Below are positions 5,638-12,448 of a stretch of DNA of 12,448 nt, in pieces. Below the pieces are notes generated by a model that saw only the letters and a program-made list of their open reading frames with translations, was not told where the DNA came from and ran no database searches. The position numbers and the translations under genes are program-made. Each line of letters starts with the position of its first letter. The first letter of the stretch is position 1. Source of the DNA: an uncultured Lachnospiraceae bacterium (GTDB lineage: Bacteria; Bacillota; Clostridia; Lachnospirales; Lachnospiraceae); NCBI GenBank assembly GCA_934370915.1, contig CAKRNI010000064.1, positions 1-12,448 on the forward strand, in the 5' to 3' direction.

Positions 5638-7290
5638 ATGAGATCAGGTAAAAAAATTGCAGCGTGGATGCTTGCGGCAGCCATGGCAACAGGACTTCTC
5701 GCCGGCTGCGGAGGCAGTTCCGGAAATGAGACGACAGCGGCTGCATCTGCAGCGGAAGGAACAACAGCAGCGTCAACGGCGACGGATAAGACGGGAGATT
5801 ATTCCGATAAGGTCATTACATACGGTTTGACGACTGCATGGGATACCGTTAATCCTTACGGATCTACCTCCGGATCGATCTATCAGAATCTGGTCTGCGA
5901 CAAGCTGTATGACCGCCTTGCATTTATTGAGGAAGCCGGTTCCGGAGTATCACCGAGAGCGGCTAAATCATGGGAATCTGCAGATGATGGAAAAGCTGCA
6001 ATCTTTCATTTAGATGAAAATGCAAAATGGCACGACGGTCAGCCGGTAACCGCAAAGGACTGGGTATTTACTGCACAGCTGATCACAAATCCGAAGTTTG
6101 ATTACGGACTCAGAAGTGAGTTCAACACATGGGCAGGAACCGATGAGAATGGTCTTGAAACGGCTGAAAAATCAGTCGGAGTTGAGGCTGTGGATGACTA
6201 TACATTGAAGATTTCTTTTAAGAATGTTACTCCGGTCGAGGATTGGCTGATCCTTCATAACAAGTATTTCTATGTACTTCCGGAACATCTTCTTGGTGAT
6301 ATCGCACCTGAAAAAATGAAAGATGATGAGTTCTGGAAAGCACCGATCGGTTCCGGTCCCTGCACCTTTATCTCCGAGCTTTCCGGAAGCCAGCTGGAGC
6401 TTGGATCTTTTGCGGATTATCAGCTTGGCGCACCGCAGTTTGGCAAACTGATCCTGAAGGTGATCGCTTCCACAAATACGATCACATCCATTGCAGCAGG
6501 AGAGATGGATGGATTCTATCAGCAGCCAACGACCGATGATGCACTTGCGGCAAAGGATATGGGACTTACGGTGACAGAATCAAGCGAACCGACCTTCGTA
6601 GGCGTATTCCTGATCAATAACCAGAATGTTTCCGATAAACGTATCCGTCAGGCAATGAGCTATGCAATCGATAAAGAGCTTCTGATCGAGCAGAACCTGC
6701 AGGGAAAAGGCATTGCACCGGCAACCTGTGTGATCCCGGGATCGGAATATGATTGTGGACTTACCTGGTCCAGAGATGTAGATAAGGCGAAAGAGCTTCT
6801 CGCAGAGGCCGGATGGGATTCTTCAAGAAAACTTAAAATGGCAGTAACCTCCGCAAGAGAGAGTATGGCAGCGATCATTCAGCAGAATCTTGCAGAGGCG
6901 GGAATTACGATCGATGTTCAGACCGTTGAGCTTGCAACGATGTTCTCAGGACTTCAGGATGGCACTTATGATCTTGGAATTTGCGGTTCAACAGCAATGT
7001 CCTATCCGCTCTGGATGTCCGGATATTATGACAATAAGAATGCGACATACTGCCAGATCACAGATACCGCATACGCAGAGCTTCAGGATAAGATCGCTGC
7101 TGAAACAGACGAAGCAAAGAAAAAAGAACTGGTAAACGAATATCAGCAGCTTCTTTGGGATGAGATGCCGTTGGTAATGCTCTACAACGGATATATTTTC
7201 GGAGTTCAGTCAGAGAGATTCCAGGGATATAACGCATTCGAAGGCGGAGTCAATAACCAGGCTGTCTGGAAATGGTCTGTAAAAGAATGA
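5638..7290 (+). CDS. peptide/opine-type ABC transporter substrate-binding lipoprotein (family 5)
   Basis: Extracellular membrane-anchored receptor of 550 aa. It has a signal peptide (RSGKK, then a hydrophobic stretch to residue 22) with lipobox LLAGC and lipidation expected at C24, then a flexible Gly/Ser/Thr/Ala-rich linker to about residue 50. The rest is a DppA/OppA-type SBP_bac_5 domain: TYGLTTAWDTVNPYGSTSGSI near the start, AKSWESADDGKAAIFHLDENAKWHDGQPVTAKDWVFT (about 101-138), and RIRQAMSYAIDKELLI (about 337-352). Family 5 receptors bind peptides, but also nickel, opines and other amino-acid conjugates, so the ligand must be taken from context; a glycated amino acid or peptide is the inference here. 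AAAGGAGG lies 6-7 nt before the ATG, one of the strongest ribosome sites in the operon, fitting the need for excess receptor. Confidence 0.93.
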   Translation: MRSGKKIAAWMLAAAMATGLLAGCGGSSGNETTAAASAAEGTTAASTATDKTGDYSDKVITYGLTTAWDTVNPYGSTSGSIYQNLVCDKLYDRLAFIEEAGSGVSPRAAKSWESADDGKAAIFHLDENAKWHDGQPVTAKDWVFTAQLITNPKFDYGLRSEFNTWAGTDENGLETAEKSVGVEAVDDYTLKISFKNVTPVEDWLILHNKYFYVLPEHLLGDIAPEKMKDDEFWKAPIGSGPCTFISELSGSQLELGSFADYQLGAPQFGKLILKVIASTNTITSIAAGEMDGFYQQPTTDDALAAKDMGLTVTESSEPTFVGVFLINNQNVSDKRIRQAMSYAIDKELLIEQNLQGKGIAPATCVIPGSEYDCGLTWSRDVDKAKELLAEAGWDSSRKLKMAVTSARESMAAIIQQNLAEAGITIDVQTVELATMFSGLQDGTYDLGICGSTAMSYPLWMSGYYDNKNATYCQITDTAYAELQDKIAAETDEAKKKELVNEYQQLLWDEMPLVMLYNGYIFGVQSERFQGYNAFEGGVNNQAVWKWSVKE

Positions 7291-7300
7291 TCAGAAACCG

Positions 7301-7316
7301 GTGACGGGATTGTCAC
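7301..7316 (+). other. small hairpin behind the binding-protein gene
   Basis: GTGAC (7301-7305) and GTCAC (7312-7316) flank a 6-nt loop, with no U-run after it. Such hairpins after a binding-protein gene can protect the upstream message and raise its level relative to downstream genes. It is only 5 bp of stem and may be chance. Confidence 0.25.
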
Positions 7317-7350
7317 AAAATAAAGAAGGATGATGACAGGAGGGGAGCAG

Positions 7351-8358
7351 ATGGATGAACATTTGCTGGAAGTTAAAAATCTGAAGGTTTCCTTTAAAGT
7401 AGGAAAAAAGAAGCTGACAGCAGTGGATAATGTTACTTTTTCACTGGACCGGGGAAAGGTGATCGGGATTGTTGGAGAGTCAGGCTGCGGAAAAAGCGTC
7501 ACGGCCACTTCAATTATGCGTCTGGTATCTCCTTCTGTCTGCGAAATCGATGAAAACAGCCAGATCCTGTTTGAAGGAGAAGATCTGTCAAAGGCATCAG
7601 AAGCCAGAATGAGAAAGGTGCGGGGAAATGAGATTTCCATGATCTTTCAGGAGCCGATGTCGTCTCTGAATCCGGTATACAGGATCGGAGATCAGATGTT
7701 AGAGATGATCAGGACCCATCATCGTGAGATACCGAAAAAGGAAGCATTAAAGCAGTGTATTGAAATGCTTGCCAGAGTGGGGATCCCTTCTCCGGAGCAG
7801 CGGATCAGGGAATTTCCACATCAGATGTCCGGTGGTATGAGACAGAGGGTAATGATTGCAATGGCATTGCTCTGCCAGCCAAAGCTTTTGATCGCAGATG
7901 AACCGACAACGGCCCTGGATGTGACGATTCAGGCCCAGATCCTCAGAATTTTAAAGAAGCTTGCGGAGGAGTCAGACACATCGGTGATTTTGATCACACA
8001 TGATATGGGTGTGGTGGCAGAAATGGCAGATCATGTCATGGTCATGTATGCGGGAAAATCTGTGGAATATGGAACCGCAGAAGATATCTTTGATCATCCG
8101 ATGCATCCATATACAGTGGGCTTGCTGAAATCGATTCCAAAGCTTGGAAGTGGTCAGGAAGATCATCTGTTTACGATCGAGGGAACGGTTCCGGGTCTGG
8201 ATGAGATGCCGGAAGGCTGCAGATTTTCTACGCGATGTCCATATGCAACGGAGCAGTGCAAAAAAGAAGACCCGGGAATGCAGGGAGAAGCAGGACATTT
8301 TGTACGATGCTTCCGGTTTATGGATCCCGAGATACAGGATAGCAGGGAGGTGGAATAA
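7351..8358 (+). CDS. dppD: peptide ABC transporter ATP-binding protein, DppD/OppD type
   Basis: Cytoplasmic ATPase of 335 aa. Walker A GESGCGKS (42-49), Q-loop [12 protein letters not shown] (Q100), signature MSGGMRQ (159-165), Walker B LLIADEP (D183, E184) and switch His217 in ITHD are all intact. The C-terminal extension [14 protein letters not shown] (about 280-293) with spaced cysteines is characteristic of peptide-transporter ATPases, which in some cases bind an iron-sulfur cluster there. I chose the ATG at 7351 because AGGAGGGG ends 5 nt before it; ATGs at 7330 and 7333 would add MMTGGEQ and encode the ribosome site itself. It pairs with the next ATPase to form the motor heterodimer. 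Confidence 0.93.
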   Translation: MDEHLLEVKNLKVSFKVGKKKLTAVDNVTFSLDRGKVIGIVGESGCGKSVTATSIMRLVSPSVCEIDENSQILFEGEDLSKASEARMRKVRGNEISMIFQEPMSSLNPVYRIGDQMLEMIRTHHREIPKKEALKQCIEMLARVGIPSPEQRIREFPHQMSGGMRQRVMIAMALLCQPKLLIADEPTTALDVTIQAQILRILKKLAEESDTSVILITHDMGVVAEMADHVMVMYAGKSVEYGTAEDIFDHPMHPYTVGLLKSIPKLGSGQEDHLFTIEGTVPGLDEMPEGCRFSTRCPYATEQCKKEDPGMQGEAGHFVRCFRFMDPEIQDSREVE

Positions 8359-9332
8359 TGGAGACCCCTTTATTGGAAATCCGGGATGTAAAAAAATATT
8401 TTCCGGTAAAAAAAGTACATGGAAAGGAAATTACAGTAAAAGCGGTGGATTCCATTAACCTGAAGATCAATCAGGGAGAAATCGTAGGCCTTGTAGGCGA
8501 ATCGGGCTGTGGAAAATCAACGTTAGGAAAGTCCATTTTAAAGCTTCATGAGATAACCGGAGGACAGATCCTGTTCCATGGAGAAGATATTACAAATTAT
8601 AACGAACGCCAGATGCGTCCGCTGAGGGAAAAAATTCAGATTATTTTTCAGGATCCGTATGCGTCCTTAAATCCAAAGAAAAAAATTGTTCAATCCGTTA
8701 TGGCACCGCTGGATGTGGCGGGAAAATATACGAAAGAAGAAAAACTGGAAAAGGTCAGGAAGATCCTGCAGGAGGTCGGTCTCAGTGATAAATATCTTGA
8801 AAAATATCCGCATGAAATGTCTGGCGGACAGAGACAAAGAGTTGTGATCGCAAGAGCCCTGATCAACGATCCTGAACTTGTCATTTGTGATGAGCCGGTA
8901 TCGGCGCTGGATGTGTCAGTTCGATCACAGGTGCTGAATCTGTTAAAGGACCTTCATAAAGAAAGAAATTTAACGTACATTTTCATTTCTCATGACTTGA
9001 GCGTAGTGGAGTATCTCTGCGACAAGGTGGCGGTCATGTATTTGGGGCGCATCATGGAATATGCAGGAAAGAGGGAGCTCTATGGGAAACCTCTTCACCC
9101 GTATACAAAAGCATTGCTGTCAGCAATTCCGGTTCCGGATATCCACGCGAAGCGGGATGAGGTGATTCTTCAGGGAGAATTGCCGAGTCCGTTAAATCCG
9201 CCGGCAGGATGTCTGTTCAGTACAAGATGTCCGATGGCAACAGACCAATGCAGACAGAGTCGTCCGGAATTAACAGAGATCATGGGAGACGATGGAACAA
9301 AGAGAAGCGTTGCCTGCTTTCTGTATCAGTAA
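8358..9332 (+). CDS. dppF: peptide ABC transporter ATP-binding protein, DppF/OppF type
   Basis: Second motor subunit, 324 aa, with Walker A GESGCGKS (47-54), Q-loop IIFQDPYASLNP (Q98), signature MSGGQRQ (154-160), Walker B LVICDEP (D178, E179) and switch His212 in SHD. The C-terminal CLFSTRCPMATDQC motif is again that of peptide-transporter ATPases. PYASLNPKKKI and the run HEMSGGQRQRVVIARAL are typical of the F type as opposed to D. Its ATG shares one base with the TAA of the preceding gene (TAATG), which indicates translational coupling and equal dosage of the two ATPases; GGGAGG lies just upstream. Confidence 0.93.
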   Translation: METPLLEIRDVKKYFPVKKVHGKEITVKAVDSINLKINQGEIVGLVGESGCGKSTLGKSILKLHEITGGQILFHGEDITNYNERQMRPLREKIQIIFQDPYASLNPKKKIVQSVMAPLDVAGKYTKEEKLEKVRKILQEVGLSDKYLEKYPHEMSGGQRQRVVIARALINDPELVICDEPVSALDVSVRSQVLNLLKDLHKERNLTYIFISHDLSVVEYLCDKVAVMYLGRIMEYAGKRELYGKPLHPYTKALLSAIPVPDIHAKRDEVILQGELPSPLNPPAGCLFSTRCPMATDQCRQSRPELTEIMGDDGTKRSVACFLYQ

Positions 9333-9382
9333 ACATTGTAAAAATATAACATGCGAAAAATGCGCAGAGGAGGAAATCAACT

Positions 9383-10354
9383 ATGGAAGTAAAACAGATC
9401 ATTACGGAAATTAAGGAAAAGATGGATCAGCGAGGCGGATTAAAGCATATGTATTTTGTTGCCTGCGGTGGATCAAAGGCAGCTATTTTCCCGGGACTCT
9501 ACCTGATCCAGTCGGAAGCAAAAAATTTCAGTGCAACAACCTATACCAGCAATGAGTTTGTACATGCGACCCCGAAAGAATTAGACGAGAGATGTATCGC
9601 AGTCATCTGTTCTCTTAAGGCTACACCGGAGACTGTAAAAGCTGTCGAAACAGCAAATGCAGCGGGAGCAATCACAATTGCCATGACGGGAAATATGCAG
9701 ACCGGTATGGCAAAGGTCGGTCAGTATGTTGTGACATATTCAAACGGAGATCATCAGGATTACAGCGATTCCAATCAGGCAAATGCGCTCCGTATCGGCT
9801 TTGAAGTTCTCCATCAGTTTGAAAACTGGGATAAATATGACAAAGCAATGGATGCGTATCAGTATATTGATGAGATCGTTTCAGAGGGAAAGAAAAATTG
9901 TCTTCCGGCTGCACAGGCATGGGCTGAAAAAGTCGAACATGAGCCGGTCTTCTATGTCCTCGCATCCGGTCCGAACTATGGAGTTGCATATTCCATGTGC
10001 TGCTGTCACTTTATGGAGATGCAGTGGAGACATGCGGTATGCCTGCACACAGGTGAGTACTTCCATGGACCGTTTGAGACAACCGATAAGAAGCTCCCGA
10101 TGATCCTGTTAATGAGTGAGGGACGTACAAGAGCGCTCGATGAGAGATGCCTGAAGTTCCTGAATACATATGCTGAGAACTTTATTATCATTGATTTTGA
10201 AAAGCTGAATGGAGGAAAAATCGATCCTTCGGTTGCAGAATTCTTCAATCCGGTTGTCATGATCCCGATTGAGCGGTATTATGTATCTCAGCTGGCAGAA
10301 AAAACAGGTCATTCAATGGATGAAAGAAGATATATGTGGAAGGTTGAGTATTAA
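9383..10354 (+). CDS. SIS-domain Amadori 6-phosphate deglycase (FrlB/FraB-like)
   Basis: Cytoplasmic 323-aa protein with two SIS (sugar isomerase) domains, about residues 20-150 and 180-305. Opening motifs are YFVACGGSKAA (24-34) and SLKATPETVKA (77-87). It resembles FrlB and FraB, which split fructosamine 6-phosphates (6-phosphofructoselysine or 6-phosphofructose-aspartate) to glucose 6-phosphate and the amino acid. E212 (in FMEMQW) and H228 (in GEYFHGPFE) are 16 residues apart, the same spacing as the Glu/His catalytic pair reported for Salmonella FraB (E214 and H230, from memory). The C-terminus RRYMWKVEY also fits the family (E. coli FrlB ends in a similar RRY...VEY). Glucosamine-6-phosphate synthase-type SIS proteins are excluded by the missing glutaminase domain and by these motifs. 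The next gene, the kinase, overlaps its stop codon. Which amine is released (lysine, asparagine/aspartate, dipeptide) cannot be read directly. Confidence 0.82.
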   Translation: MEVKQIITEIKEKMDQRGGLKHMYFVACGGSKAAIFPGLYLIQSEAKNFSATTYTSNEFVHATPKELDERCIAVICSLKATPETVKAVETANAAGAITIAMTGNMQTGMAKVGQYVVTYSNGDHQDYSDSNQANALRIGFEVLHQFENWDKYDKAMDAYQYIDEIVSEGKKNCLPAAQAWAEKVEHEPVFYVLASGPNYGVAYSMCCCHFMEMQWRHAVCLHTGEYFHGPFETTDKKLPMILLMSEGRTRALDERCLKFLNTYAENFIIIDFEKLNGGKIDPSVAEFFNPVVMIPIERYYVSQLAEKTGHSMDERRYMWKVEY

Positions 10355-11199
10355 TGATAAAGGTAATTGGCATCGGAGATAATGTATGTGATCAGTATTA
10401 TCCTGCAAAGATCATGTATCCGGGTGGTCAGGCCATGAACTTTTCTGTATATGCAAAAATGCTGGGGGCGCAGTCTGCGTACCTCGGCGTTTTTGGAAAT
10501 GACAGAGTGGCAGAACACATTATTTCTGTTCTTGATGAGATCGGGGTCGATCATTCCAGATGCAGGCAATATGCCGGTGAGAATGGATACGCAAAAGTCC
10601 GGCTTGAAAATGGTGACAGACAGTTTATCATGAGCAACCGCGGAGGGATCGTAAATGAGCATCCGCTGGATCTGAAGTCGGAGGATATTTCCTATATCAG
10701 GGAATTTTCCCTTGTTCATACCAGTAATAATGGTCACTTTGATTCGCAGTTAAAAAAAGTAAGAGAAACAGGAATTCCGGTTTCTTATGATTTTTCCGGT
10801 CACTGGAATGAGGAATATTATTTAAAAGAGATCGCGCCTGTTGTTGATTACGCATTTTTCTCCTGCGGAGAAATTGATGAGGAGACCGCAAAGGCAGCAT
10901 GTAAGCGCTTTGTATCAGAAGGCTGTAAAATTGCAGTAGCAACCATGGGAAAACGCGGATCCCTCGCTTTTGACGGAAAGAAGTATTACAGACAGATCCC
11001 AAAGACTGTTGATGCGATCGATACATTGGGAGCCGGAGATTCTTTTACAACTGCCTTTTTACTCTCCCTTTCAGATGGAGAAAAAATCGAGACAGCAATG
11101 GAAAAGGGAGCTGAATTCGCTGCAAAGACATGTATGGTGAGAGGCGCTTTTGGATACGGCGTTCCGTTTGAGGATCCGGAGCCTGGTGACTGCCTGTAA
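10354..11199 (+). CDS. PfkB-family fructosamine 6-kinase (FrlD/FraD-like)
   Basis: Cytoplasmic ATP-dependent sugar kinase of 281 aa with the ribokinase fold. The N-terminal GIGDNVCDQY (6-15) and GGQAMN (24-29) form the sugar site, and DTLGAGDS (223-230) holds the anion hole and catalytic base D229. GIGDN-CD-Y matches the start of E. coli fructoselysine 6-kinase FrlD (IGDNCVDIY), and DFS-HW (146-151) resembles its DFSDKW, so this is not a generic ribokinase or fructokinase. Expected role: phosphorylation of the imported Amadori compound at C6, producing the substrate for the SIS deglycase. The ATG overlaps the TAA of the deglycase gene by one base, so the two are translationally coupled. No clear terminator follows, and the regulator gene comes 112 bp later. 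Confidence 0.83.
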   Translation: MIKVIGIGDNVCDQYYPAKIMYPGGQAMNFSVYAKMLGAQSAYLGVFGNDRVAEHIISVLDEIGVDHSRCRQYAGENGYAKVRLENGDRQFIMSNRGGIVNEHPLDLKSEDISYIREFSLVHTSNNGHFDSQLKKVRETGIPVSYDFSGHWNEEYYLKEIAPVVDYAFFSCGEIDEETAKAACKRFVSEGCKIAVATMGKRGSLAFDGKKYYRQIPKTVDAIDTLGAGDSFTTAFLLSLSDGEKIETAMEKGAEFAAKTCMVRGAFGYGVPFEDPEPGDCL

Positions 11200-11240
11200 A
11201 AATTTTGGGATCGAACAGGGAACTTGCTCTGGAAAGGAAA

Positions 11241-11269
11241 TTGTCCTTGCTATTTGTCTGAGCTGTTAT
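11241..11269 (+). promoter_or_regulatory. possible internal promoter for the regulator gene
   Basis: TTGTCC (11241-11246), a 17-nt spacer and TGTTAT (11264-11269) lie in the 112-bp gap before the GntR gene. Both boxes are imperfect. A weak promoter here would keep some repressor present when the operon is off. A short AAGGA/TCCTT hairpin overlaps it but has no U-run. Confidence 0.3.
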
Positions 11270-11311
11270 TAGAATAGTATTGAAAAGAATTTAGACAGTG
11301 GGGGAAAATGA

Positions 11312-12043
11312 ATGTTAAAGCAGGATGCGATGACTCCGTTATATGTTCAGCTTATGGATACAGTGGAAAAGGATATCAAAGGCGGAAGATATAAACCGGG
11401 AGATAAGATCATGACGGAATCAGAGATGGCAAAGACGTATGGTGTCAGTCTGATCACCGTGAGAAAAGCAATCGGTTCCCTCATGGAAAAAGGACTTGTT
11501 GTTCGGAAACAGGGAAAGGGAACCTTCGTAACAAAGCCAAAGTTTTCCAGAAATATCAAACGTCTTCAGAGCTTCAGCGAGATGTGTGAGCAGATGGGAG
11601 TCGTGCCGGGGGCACATATGCTGGAAAATAAAATTGTGGATGCAGATGAAAAGATTGCGGCAAGGCTTGGAATTGAGGCGGGCAGTAAAGTGATCTTTAT
11701 ATCACGTCTTAGATTCGCGGATTCAGAACCGGTCGTAATTGAAAAAAACTATTTTCCGTTAAAATATGCGTTCCTGTTAGAAGCTCAGTTTGAGGATAAT
11801 TCCCTTTTTGATTATTTGAAAGAGAAAGTGGGAATGCAGGTTACAAGCTCAGAAAAACTGATTGAGCTTTGCAGAGCAACACAGGAGGAAGCAAAATTAC
11901 TCGAAGTCCGAAAGGGCGATTATCTGATGTTCGTTAGAAGTACAGCATATGATCAGGATAATGAGCCATTGTATGCGGGAATTCAGATCATAAATGGGGA
12001 TCGATTCTCCCTGTATGTATATGAGACAAATGGAGAACATTGA
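11312..12043 (+). CDS. GntR family transcriptional regulator with UTRA effector domain (HutC subfamily)
   Basis: DNA-binding regulator of 243 aa. Residues about 8-75 form the winged helix: PLYVQLMDTVEKDIKGGRYKPGDKI, MTESEMAKTYGVSLITVRKA and the wing KGLVVRKQGKGTFV. A UTRA domain follows from about 93 to 235 (SFSEMCEQMG, then LRFADSEPVVIEKNYFP and QIINGDRFSLYVYE near the end), the HutC-type ligand pocket that usually binds a sugar phosphate or amino-acid derivative. FrlR and FraR, regulators of the fructoselysine and fructose-asparagine operons, belong to this group. As last gene of the operon it most likely represses the promoter at 2541-2570 and is relieved by an Amadori compound or its 6-phosphate. 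GGGGG 5-8 nt before ATG 11312 supports the start; an ATG four bases earlier is out of frame. Confidence 0.9.
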   Translation: MLKQDAMTPLYVQLMDTVEKDIKGGRYKPGDKIMTESEMAKTYGVSLITVRKAIGSLMEKGLVVRKQGKGTFVTKPKFSRNIKRLQSFSEMCEQMGVVPGAHMLENKIVDADEKIAARLGIEAGSKVIFISRLRFADSEPVVIEKNYFPLKYAFLLEAQFEDNSLFDYLKEKVGMQVTSSEKLIELCRATQEEAKLLEVRKGDYLMFVRSTAYDQDNEPLYAGIQIINGDRFSLYVYETNGEH

Positions 12044-12056
12044 CCATTCAGGAAAA

Positions 12057-12103
12057 GACTGCTGTTTTCACAGAGAGATTTGTGGAAACGGTGGTCTTTT
12101 TTT
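12057..12103 (+). terminator. terminator of the Amadori/peptide operon
   Basis: Arms 12057-12072 and 12081-12096 pair over 16 positions without a gap (several G-U pairs), with an 8-nt loop, preceded by AAAA and followed by seven T (12097-12103). It begins 14 bp after the stop codon of the GntR gene and cleanly ends the nine-gene transcript ahead of the clpB promoter. Confidence 0.9.
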
Positions 12104-12104
12104 G

Positions 12105-12134
12105 TTGTTCCTTATAAAGAAGTGTTCGGAACAA
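12105..12134. repeat. short inverted repeat between terminator and clpB promoter
   Basis: TTGTTCC (12105-12111) and GGAACAA (12128-12134) are exact complements around a 16-nt loop, starting right at the end of the U-run. Function unknown; it may be a back-up hairpin or chance. Apart from this, 12104-12170 shows nothing recognisable. Confidence 0.25.
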
Positions 12135-12172
12135 TCCATGACTCGTATAAGGCACAAATTTTTCACAAAAAA

Positions 12173-12199
12173 TTAGCACTCAGCACTTGACAGTGCTAA
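12173..12199. promoter_or_regulatory. CIRCE element, HrcA operator
   Basis: TTAGCACTC (12173-12181), nine bases, CAGTGCTAA (12191-12199). This is the CIRCE consensus TTAGCACTC-N9-GAGTGCTAA with one change (C for G at 12191). HrcA bound here would cover the -35 box at 12187-12192 and repress clpB at normal temperature. Confidence 0.9.
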
Positions 12200-12215
12200 C
12201 AACGTGTGTTATATT
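12187..12215 (+). promoter_or_regulatory. clpB promoter
   Basis: TTGACA (12187-12192), a 17-nt spacer and TATATT (12210-12215). The -35 lies inside the CIRCE element. Transcription should begin near 12222, leaving a 5' leader of about 158 nt. Confidence 0.85.
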
Positions 12216-12227
12216 ACATGCAGAACA

Positions 12228-12365
12228 AAGAGGAGCCGCAAAGAAACGTGAGTTTCCGACACCGGATTGTTTCCCCGCCGGACAAAATTAGACGGGGCAG
12301 CAGGACGGCGGTAGAGCTCTTCCAAAATTCTTTCATATAGATAACAATGAACTTCATCAATGAAG
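12228..12365 (+). other. structured 5' leader of clpB
   Basis: The untranslated leader holds nested complementarities: AAGAG 12228-12232 with CTCTT 12317-12321; CCGC 12236-12239 with GCGG 12308-12311; TCCG 12255-12258 with CGGA 12263-12266; CCCCG 12273-12277 with CGGGG 12293-12297; and CTTCAT 12352-12357 with ATGAAG 12360-12365. The last hairpin abuts the ribosome site GGGAGG (12365-12370). I do not recognise a known riboswitch or ROSE/FourU thermometer. A temperature-sensitive or stability role is possible, but nothing in the sequence proves it. Confidence 0.35.
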
Positions 12366-12379
12366 GGAGGTTTGCGATC

Positions 12380-12448
12380 ATGAATATCAGCAAATTTACA
12401 CAGAAATCAGTGGAAGCAGTCCAGAACTGCGAGAAGCTGGCTTATGAA
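12380..12448 (+). CDS. clpB: ATP-dependent chaperone ClpB, N-terminus (cut by window end)
   Basis: Only 23 codons are present, reading MNISKFTQKS, VEAVQNCEKL, AYE. This is the start of the Clp N-terminal repeat as found in ClpB of Clostridia (M-N-I-x-K-F-T-x-K-S-x-E-A-V-Q). ClpB is the cytoplasmic AAA+ disaggregase that works with DnaK after heat stress; the upstream CIRCE promoter fits that identity, since ClpC in Firmicutes is usually under CtsR and no CtsR box is seen here. AGGGAGG lies 9 nt before the ATG. ClpC or another Clp ATPase cannot be fully excluded from so short a piece. Confidence 0.8.
   Translation, partial: MNISKFTQKSVEAVQNCEKLAYE

Noticed and set aside
7330..7350. Earlier ATG starts for the DppD-type ATPase
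   Set aside because: They would translate through AGGAGGGG, which is ideally placed for the ATG at 7351; family N-termini begin close to LLEVKNL.
11200..11311. Terminator between the kinase and GntR genes
   Set aside because: Only a 5-bp AAGGA/TCCTT hairpin without a U-run is present, so read-through into the regulator gene is expected.
1..12448. CRISPR arrays, insertion sequences, tRNA or rRNA genes, prophage parts
   Set aside because: No regularly spaced repeats, transposase motifs, terminal inverted repeats, cloverleaf or rRNA sequence was found on either strand.

Overview
The window looks like chromosomal DNA of a low-to-moderate GC Gram-positive anaerobe of the Clostridia, most likely a gut Lachnospiraceae. 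Reasons: strong AGGAGG-type ribosome binding sites, TTGACA/TATAAT promoters, a CIRCE/HrcA heat-shock promoter in front of clpB, a lipoprotein solute-binding protein with an Ala/Ser/Thr-rich linker, and a MATE plus cytidylate-kinase-like gene pair. This placement rests on reading the sequence, not on a search.

Left end (1-258): the edge of a structured non-coding RNA on the minus strand (6S-like fold, with an extended -10 promoter), then a perfect 28-bp palindrome that probably ends the minus-strand operon described next.

Minus-strand operon (259-2440): a promoter at 2447-2475 drives a leader of about 200 nt with two intrinsic terminators in series. Each overlaps a possible mini-ORF, and the two mini-ORFs share a V-W-x-x-C-V-x-P motif. 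Arms of the two copies can also pair with each other. Behind the leader lie a MATE-family efflux pump and a cytidylate-kinase-like protein separated by 5 bp. This has the layout of an attenuation-controlled drug or metabolite efflux operon.

Plus-strand operon (2541-12103): one tight run of nine genes. They are an M20 metallopeptidase (CPG2-like), the two permeases of a Dpp/Opp peptide ABC transporter, its family 5 lipoprotein binding protein, its two ATPases, a SIS-domain deglycase of the FrlB/FraB type, a PfkB sugar kinase of the FrlD/FraD type, and a GntR/UTRA regulator. A strong terminator follows the regulator. The deglycase and kinase define a pathway for Amadori compounds (sugar-amino-acid conjugates such as fructoselysine or fructose-asparagine): the kinase phosphorylates C6 and the deglycase splits the product to glucose 6-phosphate and free amine. 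Finding them with a peptide-type ABC importer and a cytoplasmic carboxypeptidase-like enzyme suggests import and breakdown of glycated dipeptides or oligopeptides, probably induced through the GntR protein. The operon promoter sits among AT-rich repeats that could be operators.

Right end (12104-12448): a CIRCE element overlapping a consensus promoter, a structured 5' leader of about 160 nt, and the first 23 codons of clpB, cut by the window edge.
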